Of a stretch of DNA of 64,000 nt, positions 44,001 through 57,007 are shown in pieces (the first letter of the stretch is position 1; every line of letters starts with the position of its first letter). A program made the translations under genes and the position numbers. Below the pieces are notes generated by a model. That model saw only the letters and a program-made list of their open reading frames with translations, searched no databases and was not told the origin of the DNA. Source of the DNA: Rhipicephalus microplus (Eukaryota; Arthropoda; Arachnida; Ixodida; Ixodidae); NCBI RefSeq assembly GCF_043290135.1, contig NC_134700.1, positions 163,839,772-163,903,771 of the forward strand, given 5' to 3'.

Positions 44001-44478
44001 ATCCACAGCATGTGACGTCGACAATAACACTGGCTCTTGGAGGAAGCGTTATACTTTCAGCAGAAACACGAAGAATGTCGGCACGTTGCTGGTCGTCCTG
44101 CTTGTCGATTGCTCGGTCGGCTGAGAAGGTGATGCGATTCTCTTGAAGGTCAATGACAGCTCCATACTCCTGCAGGAAGTCAACACCAAGAATAACGTCG
44201 CGTGAACATTCACGGAGCACAAGGAAACTTGCTACAAAAGTATAACCGCAGACCCGAACTCTGCTCGTGCAGGTTCCAAGCGGAGAGACGGTGTGGCCAC
44301 CAGCCGTTCGAATCACAGAGCCATGCCAGGGCGTGATTACCTTCTTTAGTAGTCTGGTCATTTTCCCGCTTAGTATAGAATAGTCAGCCCCGGTATCAAC
44401 TAAAGCATCTACTGCATAGCCGTCTATCAGCACCGGTATATCCAGAGAAAGCCGCACATATCGCTCAGTCGAATCCAC
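41023..44478 (-). CDS. Gypsy Pol polyprotein: protease, reverse transcriptase, RNase H, integrase
   Basis: The 1151 codons are uninterrupted. Domains in order: aspartic protease with D28-T-G-A; reverse transcriptase (about 280-450) with D380 in SSLDLKSGYWQ and D444-D445 in YLDD; and RNase H (about 585-705) with D591, E630 and D657, whose usual DALSR end reads DTLSCAP. The integrase has an HHCC zinc finger (H800, H807, C837, C840) and a catalytic core D870, D930, E966 with the canonical 35-residue D-E spacing. A basic C-terminal tail without an obvious chromodomain follows. All catalytic residues are present, so the protein could be active if expressed. The open frame extends further upstream over the gag end; the first residue shown is GTG-encoded and not a natural start. 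Pol normally is made as a Gag-Pol fusion and cleaved. No 5' LTR promoter remains here, so expression would need an outside promoter. Confidence 0.9.
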   Translation of the reverse strand: MDSTERYVRLSLDIPVLIDGYAVDALVDTGADYSILSGKMTRLLKKVITPWHGSVIRTAGGHTVSPLGTCTSRVRVCGYTFVASFLVLRECSRDVILGVDFLQEYGAVIDLQENRITFSADRAIDKQDDQQRADILRVSAESITLPPRASVIVDVTCCGLRNGEAIAESNFEHLLSQGVCVARSIIQLRDGRSQLLVTNFSNEHRHLFRGTSLAFADELSTVPICFSSNAVEAADTSLNNIDINSNLTPENQTALRKLLLEFKSCFAASSKVRQTSITRHRIITYDDARPVHQQPYRVSAKEREAIRTQVREMLDDGIIEPSNSAWSSPVVLVKKKDGTLRFCVDYRKLNSVTKKDVYPLPRIDDSLDRLRRAHYFSSLDLKSGYWQIEVDERDREKTAFVTPDGLYEFRVLPFGLCSAPATFQRMMDTVLTGLKWQTCLVYLDDVVVFSETFQQHLHRLRSVLQAIQSADLTLKPQKCHFGYEELKFLGHVVNAKGVRPDPGKLAAVAAFPHPTDKKAIRRFLGLCAYYRRFIRGFSKIAEPLTRLTRDDTPFVWATEQQAAFAELRQRMQSAPVLAHFDDDADTEVHTDASNIGLGAVLIQHQHGKERVIAYASRSLSRTEVNYTTTEKECLAVVWAITKFRPYLYGRPFKVVTDHHALCWLVNIRDPSGRLARWSLRLQEFDVTIVYKSGRKHEDADTLSCAPIPLVNQEEDDDDGFLGALSSSDLSRRQREDEEIRPLIDYLEGHSAVIPCHLFRVMTSFCLRGNVLYKKNARSTSRAYLLVIPKDMRDEVLSACHDEPTSGHLGYSRTLARVSEAYYWPGLSASVKQYVKCCRECQRRKSPPSKPAGLLQPIDPPHKPFDQVGMDILGPFPLSSDGNKWVIVATDYLTRYAETQAIPRATASEVAQFFMCHIVLRHGAPSTVITDRGTAFTAQLIDEVFRLSNTRHRTTTAYHPQSNGLTERLNKTVTNMISMYIDVQHKTWDRILPYVTFAYNTAVQETTRLTPFRLLYGREVQTMLDAMLPYEGADRLTTDAEEFAERAEETRQLARLHIGQQQQVDARRYNKRHNDVSYSPGDQVWVWTPVRRRGLSEKLLSRYFGPYKVIRRVSDVNYEVVPDATPSRWAQRKQPTSDIVHVVRMKPYFARS

Positions 44479-44556
44479 ACCCTTTACTGTTAGCGTCGAT
44501 CGGAGGTCTTCAGCACGTCGACTGCCAGCGACCTCGCCTCCAAGGGTCGCTTGCGT

Positions 44557-44700
44557 TAGTTTTCCCGGCGGGGACTGGGGGACCGTGCGCCAGCATGGCG
44601 CTGTGGCGAAGATGAAAAGCGCCTCGGCGACGGTGAGCGCGGCTGCCGTCCAGAAGGCGGTGGCATGCGCTGTTGAGCCAGGTAGTCCTCAATGTCCCGG
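44557..44700 (-). pseudogene. C-terminal end of gypsy gag
   Basis: The frame reads RDIEDYLAQQRMPPPSGRQP, then repeated PSPRR/SPSPRR motifs, ending RREN before TAA at about 44557. The basic Ser-Pro-Arg tail is typical of gypsy gag C-termini. Capsid and zinc knuckle are missing. Confidence 0.65.
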
Positions 44701-44779
44701 GGTCGCTGGCCATACCGCTGGCCATACCGCTGGCCATACCGTTTCGTTCATACCCCCCGTATATGTATATATACAGGTG

Positions 44780-45060
44780 GCGCTGACTGACACTCCCATG
44801 TTTAAATTCACACATAAACCCAATAAAGTGGCTGGGGGATGGCCGCCGTGACATCTCAGTGGTTAGAGCATCGAACGCGTTATTCGAAAGTCTTAGGTTC
44901 GATTCCTGCTCATGGCAAGTTATTTTTTCGCCCACTTTTATTTTTTCCTATTTACATTACACTGGTTCAAATAACTTCCCCTATACATTCCTTGGCATTA
45001 TTGTCTGTTATATCTCCTTAATATTGTGTTAAATCACGGAAAATGGAGACCTTACGTATA
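44780..45060 (+). mobile_element. tRNA-derived SINE, second family
   Basis: A lead segment (CACATAAACCCAATAAAGTGGCTGG) precedes the tRNA-like part, GCCGCCGTGACATCTCAGTGGTTAGAGCA, with a perfect box B, GGTTCGATTCC (44897-44907). The body continues AAGTTATTTTTTCGCCCAC. A related lead segment recurs at 45230-45290 without the tRNA part. Confidence 0.65.
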
Positions 45061-45290
45061 CACTTCTTTCCCTTAATCGTTAACGAGGGTCCTGTACTGG
45101 CAGACTTGGTGCCATTAGGTTGTATACGAGAGACTATAGGTCAGCTGCCAGCTCTAAATAGCTTCACGTGCTACGTGACGCCATACAGGCTCATAAAAAG
45201 AATGTGCCACACTTGCCACCATGGCTACAGGTGGCGCTGATGGACGCTCTCAGTTTAAATTCCCACATAGACCCATTGAAGTGGCTAATG

Positions 45291-45356
45291 GTATATATAT
45301 ATATATATATATATATATTTAACCTATTACCATATAAACATTTAACCTATTACTTT

Positions 45357-45430
<74 letters not shown>

Positions 45431-45444
45431 AATAGGTTACATGT
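45291..45444. repeat. (TA)n, (CT)n and (TA)n microsatellites within inverted arms
   Basis: (TA)n lies at 45291-45319, then (CT)n at 45358-45379 and (TA)n at 45380-45426. The 19-bp arms ACATTTAACCTATTACTTT (45338-45356) and AAAGTAATAGGTTACATGT (45426-45444) are inverse copies, with one mismatch, around the second tract. Confidence 0.85.
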
Positions 45445-45534
45445 GTTAAGGAGGCAACAGACTGATGTTTATATTCAAAGAAATTCTTGTTTTTTTTACG
45501 CGTACGCGTAAATCCATACTGAATTTGTACAAGA

Positions 45535-45816
45535 GCCATGCACAAATTCGGCCCCGTATCTACATGTGTCACAGCAAATGTCGTCGAAAGACGATAATCT
45601 TGCGTGTGGAGAGAGGGAACAAAACGCTTATTTGATGCTCTCCGCGAGAAAATTTGTGAATAATATTCTGGAAGCGCTGCGTTAGAGTCTTAATCCATGC
45701 AGCGAAGGTGAACAAACACATCGAGGCACATTATACATGAGCGCTATCTGACAGTTATCTTCGAAAACGAAGGATGGCGTGCGCGCCTGTCTCGGAGGCG
45801 ATAATGTCTGGAACGC
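45535..45816 (+). repeat. Repeat family FA, copy 2 (left part)
   Basis: It follows 2740-3020 closely (GGCCCCGTATCTACATG, CTTGCGTGTGGAGAGAG, GAAAACGAAG) and is cut by an F2 element after GGAACGC. Confidence 0.75.
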
Positions 45817-46448
45817 AAAAAAATTGCCCGCAGCTTCCCTCGGGGGAACACTGAGGAGGATGCGGAGCATATAATTGGTTAACGGGGTGTTAAAGTGCGA
45901 CTTACTTGAGTCGATGGCTAAATTGGTTAACGTGGTTGTGAAATGGGGTGTTAAATTGCGACTTACTTGGGTCGATGGCTAAATTGGTTAACGTGGTTGT
46001 AGGAGGGGGTGTTAAATGAGTGAACACGTACACACGTATGCGAAAGTGCGGCGCTGGTCGAAGGGACGTCGATCATTGTGTTTGTGGATTCGCTGGAATT
46101 CATTTCACCGCGACCTTGGACGTCGACGCGCCGTACAAACCAACCGACGAGCGGCAACTGAGCGAGCGAGCGCTGACCTTGAGTATATATACAGCGCGAC
46201 GGCGCATGCACTGTCAGCTGTTGAATGTTCTCGAACCGCGACGGCGCATGCGCGTCCACTGGAGAATCAGGAGAATCGCAGATGTCGAACGCGGAGTGTA
46301 GAGGAGGAAGGGTGCACAGATGGTGGAGGAGTGAAGCGCGCGCGGTGTGTAGGAAGGAAGGGATGCACAGATGGTGGAAGAAGGAGGAGGAAGCTTGCGG
46401 ACGGCGCCGCACTACAAACCTCGAGTATTAGATGCTCCGCATCTAAAA
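45817..46448 (+). repeat. Repeat family F2, copy 2, inserted in FA
   Basis: The ends match the 32.6-33.1 kb copy (AAAAATTGCCCGCAGCTTCCC and GATGCTCCGCATCTAAAA). GATGCGGAGCAT near 45859 mirrors the right end. It holds about two and a half copies of the 61-bp unit (starts at 45925 and 45986, and a deleted one at 45878). A shorter version of the interior CGACGGCGCATGCGC blocks follows. Confidence 0.8.
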
Positions 46449-46870
46449 GGTGGGCAGGTGCTACCACCGTCTCTTGTTAGCAAAGCGTTGGAAACGCTTG
46501 CCTTTTTCCGCACCGCGTTGCACTGTTATTAACGGTCCTTACGATTGCTTATGTGTGCCTTCTCTAGTATAAAGCCACACATACAAAACATTGACATGTT
46601 CTTATCGTGCCTGAGATATGCGCAATAATTGATTTTTAATTTACCATCACACAAGTATGAACGCTGAAACTTGAGCAATATTTGTGGCCGCTGCGGATGG
46701 GCTTGGCCTTCTGGTGTATCGCTTGGTGCCGTTACGGCAGACAAACCGACAATTGTACAGACAGTGAGACAGAAAGACCGGTAGACCAAAATTTTTGAGT
46801 TGAATTAGCCCAAGAAAGATTATCGTCCTTCATACTGGAATATTTTTTATCTTGTCACTTTACTCATAGT
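46449..46870 (+). repeat. Repeat family FA, copy 2 (right part)
   Basis: It resumes GGTGGGCAGGTGCTACC, then CAAAGCGTTGGAAACGCTTG, a degenerate CAGA tract and AAGAAAGATTATCGTCC, in register with 3030-3480. Confidence 0.75.
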
Positions 46871-49800
46871 GCGACCATGGCCCCATACTCCCTACTCTTG
46901 ACCGCCTCATAATAGGAATTTTAATAACCTGAAAAGAAAAGGATTGGCCATGAATAATCCATTGTCAAATAGCTGCAAGACAACAGGTCAACAGTTCACT
47001 GCAGGTCAACAGTCGATTGAGAGTAAATGAGAGCCTAGGCAAAGCCCTTACTATCTTGGACCAGGGACAGGTAGGGGGGGGGGGCTCTGCTTACCCAGCC
47101 CCTCTACCGTACTCTTCGTCTATGATGAGGGGCATTGCCGGCAATCCTTTTCACGGGAGGGGTACTTTGTGTATGCTCGTAAGTGTGTATGTGTGAGTGT
47201 GCTTACACATATGTTTCAAGAGGTTTGGCGTGCCGAGACGGGCACGAAAAAAAACAGATAAGGGCAACCCAAACATTGACTACCAGATTATCAGCGTATC
47301 AGTTGTTTTGATCACTTCCGTATGTTCGTTTTTGCTCACCTACGTTCTTTAAGGGTAAACGCCTTCCAACTATACCTGTTGTTTTTTTCTGTATACACAT
47401 AACACATATTGATGTTCCCGCAGGGTGGCGGAGGTTGTTTTGCATAAAAAAAACCCTCTAGCTACAACAGTGAAATAAGTGCGTGGCATCCGAGGAGTGA
47501 GACAACGCGCCGTGTTGAAAGAGTTGGGCATACAAGTGGCCGCTAGGCAAACAAAAACAGTTGGGTGAACACCTCCAGATTTTCACTGCCACCTCTTCTA
47601 GGTCAGCAATGTGTTGGCACGTTCAGTTTTTTTTTTTCGTGTACAAGCTTCGTCGAGTTCTCTGAGTGGCGCTCCTAAAGAAAAGTTTGAGCCATTAGGC
47701 ACGCTGCCATGAACGCCTATGAGGAAGCAGTCTTTTTTTTTCTCCTTCTTTTCTCGACAAAACTGAAAGTGCATGGCGCCAATCGATCTCTTTCGCAAAC
47801 AGGTTCAGACTCGGAGTGTGTTTTGAGCTTTTCATCGGTGATGCGAGTTGCACAATCGCGTTTCCTCTACAACTTCCGCTGGTCGTTCGCTGCGATATCG
47901 ATGGCGACCCGTACATTACGAGCCCGTGCGGAAGTGTTTTGTACCAAGGCCCGTGTGGCTATAACAAGACTTAGATTACCCTAAGGGTACGTCTGCTCCT
48001 TGCGATACTGAACGGTTGCACAGTTTGTGACGTGAGCTGTAGCAGTACCAAATGGTAAAGCAAATAGACCGGAAGAAACAAAGTATTTGAAGTTGTGCGC
48101 GCATGCATTTCTGATGAGCCTCATGTCTAGGGCGTCTCTGAAGTGAAGCGCAGAGATTGCACGAGAGTAAGTTTAGCTCGATACTCCTGATGTCGCCTGA
48201 ACGAAGGAGCTAAAAAATTCGCAGAAGGGTTCGTCGTCTTTATTGCACGTAGGGTGTTGCTTGGCGCCAAACACACAAACATTACTGTGAGCACAAACTA
48301 AAACAATTATTTCAAGAAGCGAATAACCACGCAACATGGATCTGTCATGGATAAGGTGAACTACAACACAATCGATCACAGTGCCCGGCAGCGTACGCAT
48401 ATCGTTGACGACAGCAGCATTTGGGGCCATTTGCTTCTGGTCTAGACAAGCTTAAGCACTGCAAACTAACGGGAAGCTCGGGTTACCAGCAATGGTGACA
48501 AATGATCCCGCTGGTTGGGCGGAAACTTCATAAGAGTTCAGAACTTATCCAAACGTCACTGAATTTCATGAATCATATCTTTAAAAACTTGCTGAATAGC
48601 TACATGCCGCGCCACGGATAAGAAAGCGGCTTATTTGCGAAGTTGGCATTCACCCGGTATATATAGATTGACACATAGAGTCTGTGGAAAAGACTGTCGT
48701 CTGTAACTATTTTTGGCCACCCATTGTTTCAAAGAGTTTTTTTTGAAGAAAACTTTGCGCCGGCTTACAGAATACCACCGATCGGTAGTGGCATCACGGA
48801 CGTGTCAGGACTCTGTTGCGGCTTCAGCATCTTTTCATGCAGGGAGAGTATTGTGGAGGTGACAACGCCCCAGGTGGTGTACGTGGTTTTGAAATTATTA
48901 GCAGCAGTGCGAACTTTGACCCAGCAGAGAAATTCGCAACGAATCCAAATGTGGCAAAATTCAGGCAGCTTCATTTGATATTGTCGAAAAACAAACATGC
49001 AAAATAGGACTCCACTGAATCAGCGAAAACATTTGCAAGAAAGATGTTTTCTCTCTTCCTAGTTTAAATAATTCAAAATGTAGCTGCAGGGCATAACATG
49101 ACATATTTCGTCTTTCTGAAAAAAGAAACACCTATATATGTATATATCTTGACTACCAACGCACCTAGTTTTGTACGTATGTTTTTCTGCCGCTACCATC
49201 GAGGGTGGACAAACTGTGCTCCCACGTTCATAATTTCACGCCTTCATGTTTGACAGATATCAAGCAGCAGTAAAATTTTACCACAACAGATGCGTGAGAG
49301 ATTATTCGCTTCGTGCAGTACATACTATATGCGCTGCAATCTTCTTGACAGGTGCCACCATTCGGTGCTGTACTTTGAACTGCTCTCGGTAAAACATCCA
49401 GATTATTTTTTTACTTGCTAAAATGTCATTTATCATCGCAAAGTACGACCAGACACTTTAACTATAAGAACGATGATATGGTCGGTGTTCTGGTAATACT
49501 TAATTTCTCATACTCAAGTCCAGCTTCTGTAATGCCTTGTGACTTGTAAAAAATAAAGCATTGTAAGACTATTTAAACTCTGTGGTAATGAAGCCTATTA
49601 ATCCTGCAAGGAGATAAGCACACCGGTGTACACTCGATGGCATTCGCGACGTGATCGGAGTCGGGATCATTTCAGGCTGCCTGGATTCCCGCACGATTGA
49701 CATACGCTTTTGCCTCGATGGCATAGAAGGCAATTAAAGTTGTACAAAAGTGTGCACTTTCTAGCGGTCTTTGCAACAGCCTGGGAATTTTAAGTAACAG

Positions 49801-50189
49801 GGTAAGCCCTATACCCACACTGTATTTTATTCCAGCTTCATGTACCTTTTTCTCCATAACCTTAAAGGTTATGATAATTATTATGCTATCGTTTTGATCT
49901 TAAGTCATTCCTTTTTTTATCGAAGCAGAAAAATTTCTGAAACATGTGATGCTAATTTTTGTAATTTTTTCACCTGCAGTACCTAATTATCACCCGTCAA
50001 TCGGTGTTAGATATCGTGTGAAAGAAAGTACTTCCTCACAAAAAATAATTCTGCTTCAGTATATTCAGTAGCAGATTCTCTAAATAATGGCTGAAGTTTA
50101 TGTTTCTAGGTACCGTTCATGGTTGGTGAGAAAAAGGTACATAAGTACAAAAAAAGCACGTTTTGAGATAATCTCGTGAAAAGTGGAAA
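46871..50189. other. No gene seen
   Basis: Mostly AT-rich, with a G-run near 47069-47080. Short frames of 60-90 codons have no recognisable domain. A T-rich/GC-poor composition prevails. Confidence 0.35.
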
Positions 50190-50900
50190 TTACGCTTTAT
50201 TTAAAAAATACAACAAAACAACCGCCAATAGAAGGACATTTTTAATAAGCACTAGCCATATACTGATCGCCAATGTTGCTTTTTTTCTTTTTGAGTTTAG
50301 GCGTCTGGCCTGGCGGGCCTCCTTTGTTGCTTGCATCGTAGCCCTGTCAGCGAAGTACTGTGTACGCAGGTCAACTGCGCGTAGGTTCTTCACTGTGTAG
50401 CGACCTGGCGAAATTCCAAACGAGTTAAGCACATTTATACCAGCTCTAATGCTGTCACGAAAGATGATTACAGCGTCATGACTGCATATTTTCAGTAGTA
50501 GGTGTGCGATAAACACGTTTCTTGAAGCGTGCTCCCACACGACTAGTTGAACGACACGTTAGGGTTTCGAGTTTTCCCATCGAGGCATTACGAAAGTAAT
50601 TCAGAATTAGCAAGTTGCTCATGAATAGGCTTAACAGCCTCAAGAACAGATGCCCAAAGGTGTTCTTTGTAAATGCATGGTTCATCATTGAACTGGGCTT
50701 TGTTAAATTTGCACCAAGTTTAAGCGTCCGTGGGTTGGATCGGTATCTGTTGATGCCATGAGAAAATATGTGGCCCAGACAGCCTTTCGCATGTCCTATA
50801 AGGTGCCTCTATTTCTGTGATGGCGAAACCATAATACTTTGTAACTTTGCGAACAACGTGCGCAATGCCCGCAAACAGCATGTGCATGCAAATAAAAAAA
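50190..50900 (-). pseudogene. Relic of a Mutator-like (MULE-type) transposase C-terminal region
   Basis: On the minus strand, blocks occur in the expected order but in different frames. They are VTKYYGFAI, RNRGTL-DMRKAVWATYF, STDTDPTH, WCKFNKAQFNDEP, YKEHLWASVLEAVKPIHEQLA, CLDGKTRNPNVSFN, WEHAPRNVFIAHL and FGISPGRYTVKNLRAVD with a basic tail. This order is known to me from Mutator-like transposases widespread in arthropods and cnidarians. At least two frameshifts and three stops make it dead. No terminal repeats were found. Confidence 0.55.
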
Positions 50901-52625
50901 AACGCTCGCAATTTACTTTTACCTGCGGCAAAACATTGAGAAGGGGGATGAACCACTTGCTGCCAGACCAAATATCAATCCCAGCAAACTTGTCACAAAT
51001 TTAGTGCCCTTTACTTTGGCGTGTTTTTAGCTGCCTACGTGTGCCCAGGTGAAGCCTACCTTAAAGGGGTGAAGCCGACCGCTGCACAGGTTTCGAAATA
51101 TGTGACTTTTAGGCAAAAAAAAAGTCGCACTAGGACAAACACATGATCGATTCTGGTTCAGAAAAGGCTTCAGATTTCAAATTGCACAAAAATAAGAAAA
51201 CGAGTTTGTTTTCGAAATTTTTGCTTACCCTGTCCCGCTCAATACTCTCGCAAGTGTGTGCATGATCTTGTCTCTGACTTTTTTCTATCTCTCTTTTCAC
51301 CCCTTCATTCCTTTTTTTTTCAGTGCAGTGTAGCTAACCGAACATGCAACTTGCTTAGTTTCTTGCATATTCTCTTCTCTTTGGCTCTCTTTGTTTTTTA
51401 TATGTAGAAAACATCCAATGAGAAAAAAGTGCAGTCGTTGGTGAGGCCAACTCTACCGTATATGCATGCACAAAAGAGGAACTTTCCATATATAGCTAGT
51501 ACATAGGCGCATCAATGGGGTTATATACACAAGTCTACCTAATTTCGTACTCGTGTATGGAGCTGACTTGAAGCAGCTTGAGTTGGCTACCGGAAGTATA
51601 GTGGGCCCTCGAACATATCACTAGAAGTTTTAAGCGCTAACCTTGTTTTTCTAAGTAAGAGTGAGTGCTTCTTCATGTCGCGCATTTCGGGCTCTTTTCT
51701 TTTTATTTTTGTGTCGCATGTGTCTGACGCATCCACTTGCCGTTTTGTTTACAGGAAGCACCAGCAGTCGTCAGAGGCGGGCTCTTTTCTTGGTTTCTCC
51801 TGTGGTGGACGTGGGTGGCGCAGGCGTAAAGGTCTATTTATAAAATACGCACCGTGGCACGTCATTTTCCCCCACGCCGAGAGTCGAAACGGCTTGCACC
51901 TTTATGCGTTGGCGTGGCCGTTGCTCTCTCTCTCTCTCTTTCAGCCTTCGGGGAGCGTCGATTGGGAAGCGAGAGGAACCTCAAAGTCGCTTCGACTCAT
52001 TCGTTACGCCATATAAAGAAGCCGAGAGAAATAACCGTGCTAATGCGTTTCGGTGCTCCTTCTTCTTTTTGCACTAATCGACATGCTCATTTGCGCCTTG
52101 TTACGTCTCTGTGGAGAATAGAGTCAGCCAGGCCACTGCGGTACCCGAAACGCCTTGAAGTCGCGTAGGCTACTCTTTGCAGGTCTGTTTCCTCTATTCA
52201 GGGTATGTAGAGCAGTTGCTAAAGTACTATATGTAGTGATACCCGGCAAGCCATATTTACTTCACAGAGAACTTCCCATCACGAGAGCTCAAGTGCGTGG
52301 TTGTGCCTATCGCATACGCACTGTCTCATGTGCGAGAATAACAACCTTACCAATCGAAAGGGTGAAGGATAAGGGAGGCTAAGCTACGCAGTCTGCCGGG
52401 CTGTGCACCTCTACATAGTCTTCAGTGTATACAGTTGGCGAAGACAGCGACGACACGGAGTTAATTTGACACCTGCATCTATTTGCAATCCTTTCATTTC
52501 GCTCCCTGTCTGCAGGCACACACACTGTCGAATGTCTTGGGTGAAACTCTAACCATTGCTATAATTTCATTCTTGATGTGTTTGCTTCCGGCATCCACCA
52601 AAGGTTGTTAACAGAAATTATTATT
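50901..52625. other. No gene seen
   Basis: T-rich sequence with a CTCTCTCTCT run near 51926. No domain-bearing frame. Confidence 0.35.
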
Positions 52626-52864
52626 GCCCCACCGCGGTTGTCTAGTGGTTAAGGTACTCGGCTGCTCACCCGCAGGTCGCGGGATCGAATCCCGGCATCG
52701 ACGGCTGCATTTCCCATGGAGGCGGAAAGGTTGTACACCCGTATGCTTAGATTTGAGTTCACGGTAAACAACCCCACATGGTCAAAATTTCCGGAGCCCT
52801 CCACATTGGCGTCTCTCAATCATATGGTGGTTTTCGGACGTTAAACCACACATATCAATCAATC
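52626..52864 (+). mobile_element. Ruka-like SINE, full length, plus orientation
   Basis: It starts CCCCACCGCGGTTGTCTAGTGG (box A) and has GGGATCGAATCCCGGC (box B). The middle reads AATTTCCGGAGCCCTCCAC and the 3' end ACGTTAAACCACACATATC followed by AATCAATCAA. This is the clearest plus-strand copy. Confidence 0.85.
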
Positions 52865-54307
52865 AACGCTGCTGTAATGAAACGACGCCGCACCGCCCTA
52901 CAGAAAGCAACCTTCGTGTCGTCAGCCTCGTCCACGGCGTGATCACAGCACGTTCAGCGCGTACTAATCCCTGTCAAGATACGGCGAGCGCCACCTAGAC
53001 TGGCTGCTGAAACTACGCAGATCTTGCCGCGCCCACCAGCTGTTACTTCTGAGGAAAAGTTCCATGCTGCCAAAATTTTCGGCCTACATTTTTTTATATA
53101 ACAAAAGTGGAACGTAGTCTCTGATGCCCATCGTTACATTTAGTTGGTGATGTCTAAACTTCTCGCGCCTGCAGCGCAGCAAAGGTGGCCGCTTCAGTTA
53201 TGTCAGACCAAAACTTCTTGGGACGAAGTGACCAAAGTTGAATGGCGACACATCGCAGCGCCATATGGTAGCAGAAAGGGGCAAGTCACCTCATATGCAC
53301 AAGTGAATAGCTATCAATTTGTGCACGACATCTGGCGCCTGTTATTTTTTTCTCTCTGCTCCAGAGGATCGCGATCAGGCTTTGTGCGTAATAATCTTTG
53401 AAGAATAAAATCGATCAGACGTCGCACATTGAAGATAAAGGGTCTACTTGTGTCTTTGGAACAACCTTAAAGCCATCTTGACTAGAATCTACGACGGTGT
53501 GCTTGCATGCGAGCGATGCAATATTCTTCAAGAACGCCCATCATACGAGAGCTCTTTCCCATACAGCAGTTTCATTTGTTCGCTGGCCTTGATCTACACA
53601 GACGCTAACAACGTGGTACTTGACCCGGAAAAGCTTTCTTGGTGTCCCCGAGATACCTGAAACTTGCGCACACTAACCCGTCTATAGCTCAAGAAATCCA
53701 CACTGTGTAGCTCATAACGCCTATTCAGTTTGTGTGTGCACCCCGGGAGGAACGTCTTCATAGGCAACGCGTCCTGACGCGATTTCAGAGCGGAAGCAAT
53801 ATCGCGAAGAGGAGGCGTGCGACGTGGAGCAAGAAATTCAGAATAGGAGCATCGTCAAGAAGAAGCTCCCAACGAAGCCACTGTGGCCGCTTCCTTTCTT
53901 TCTCTTTTTGTTCCTTTATACGAGACAAGACTGCACTCACATACAGCTGCCTCTGAGTTTCCTTCCTGTGACTTCAGAGTTACGACCACCATCCATCCTA
54001 GAGTCGTGAACACGCTGGTGTGTTACGTGCAGATGGAAGTATGCAAAAGACGGAGGAAGTTTCTCATTTATCGAGGTGTTCAAGCTATGTTCGAGCATTT
54101 TTTTTGCGTTCTTTGGCAGTAGAAATTTCACGCGTCACCCAGCATGCAGCACGCCAACTAAAAAGAAGGATCACTTGTGCAGCTCATTTAAAAATTGATT
54201 ACGTATTTTGTGAGCACATGAAAGAAAAGCCTGAACGTTGGAGAAGTGGATCAGTAAAATGTGGTGTTTTTGAGGATAACATAAATTGTCGTAAAGAAAC
54301 TTTATGA

Positions 54308-54312
<5 letters not shown>
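52865..54312. other. No gene seen
   Basis: Mixed composition; frames of 60-95 codons lack domain features and are not conserved elsewhere in the window. Confidence 0.35.
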
Positions 54313-56666
<2,354 letters not shown>

Positions 56667-56742
<76 letters not shown>

Positions 56743-56767
56743 AGTAGTGTGTGTGTGTGTGTGTGTG
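56667..56767. repeat. (AT)n followed by (GT)n
   Basis: (AT)n at 56667-56739 and (GT)n at 56747-56767, abutting an LTR candidate. Confidence 0.95.
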
Positions 56768-57007
56768 GTGACGTAAAAAGGCAAGGCTGGTTAAGGCAAG
56801 CTGATGAGCAAGAAGTGATAATGGAATAAAGATGGCGTATGAGCCAGGGGCCTCGTCTCCCATTCATCACAGCAACACATGAGTCGACGGGATGAAGACC
56901 TCGCAGCACTTCATCAACCGACCATCATCATCGAACACCTCAACAAGACGCAGTGACCAAACGTGGACCGCACAAGTGCATCACAACTCTACACCCTGAC
57001 CAGCATC

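Larger units (their letters stand above)
40660..44705 (-). mobile_element. Ty3/gypsy LTR retrotransposon, 5'-truncated, intact pol
   Basis: On the minus strand there is the end of a gag frame (about 44700-44557) and a complete pol (44478-41023 and upstream). Then come a polypurine tract (GAGGAGGAAT) and a 3' LTR candidate (40834-40660). The 5' LTR and most of gag are missing; the break is near 44700 at a three-fold GCTGGCCATACC repeat. The pol frame overlaps the gag end in the -1 frame, as in elements that use programmed frameshifting. Confidence 0.85.

Noticed and set aside
44855..44930. Possible tRNA gene with good box B
   Set aside because: The acceptor stem does not pair, an upstream SINE lead is attached and the body continues past the tRNA part; this is a SINE head. 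The same applies to 25066-25140 and 55239-55311.
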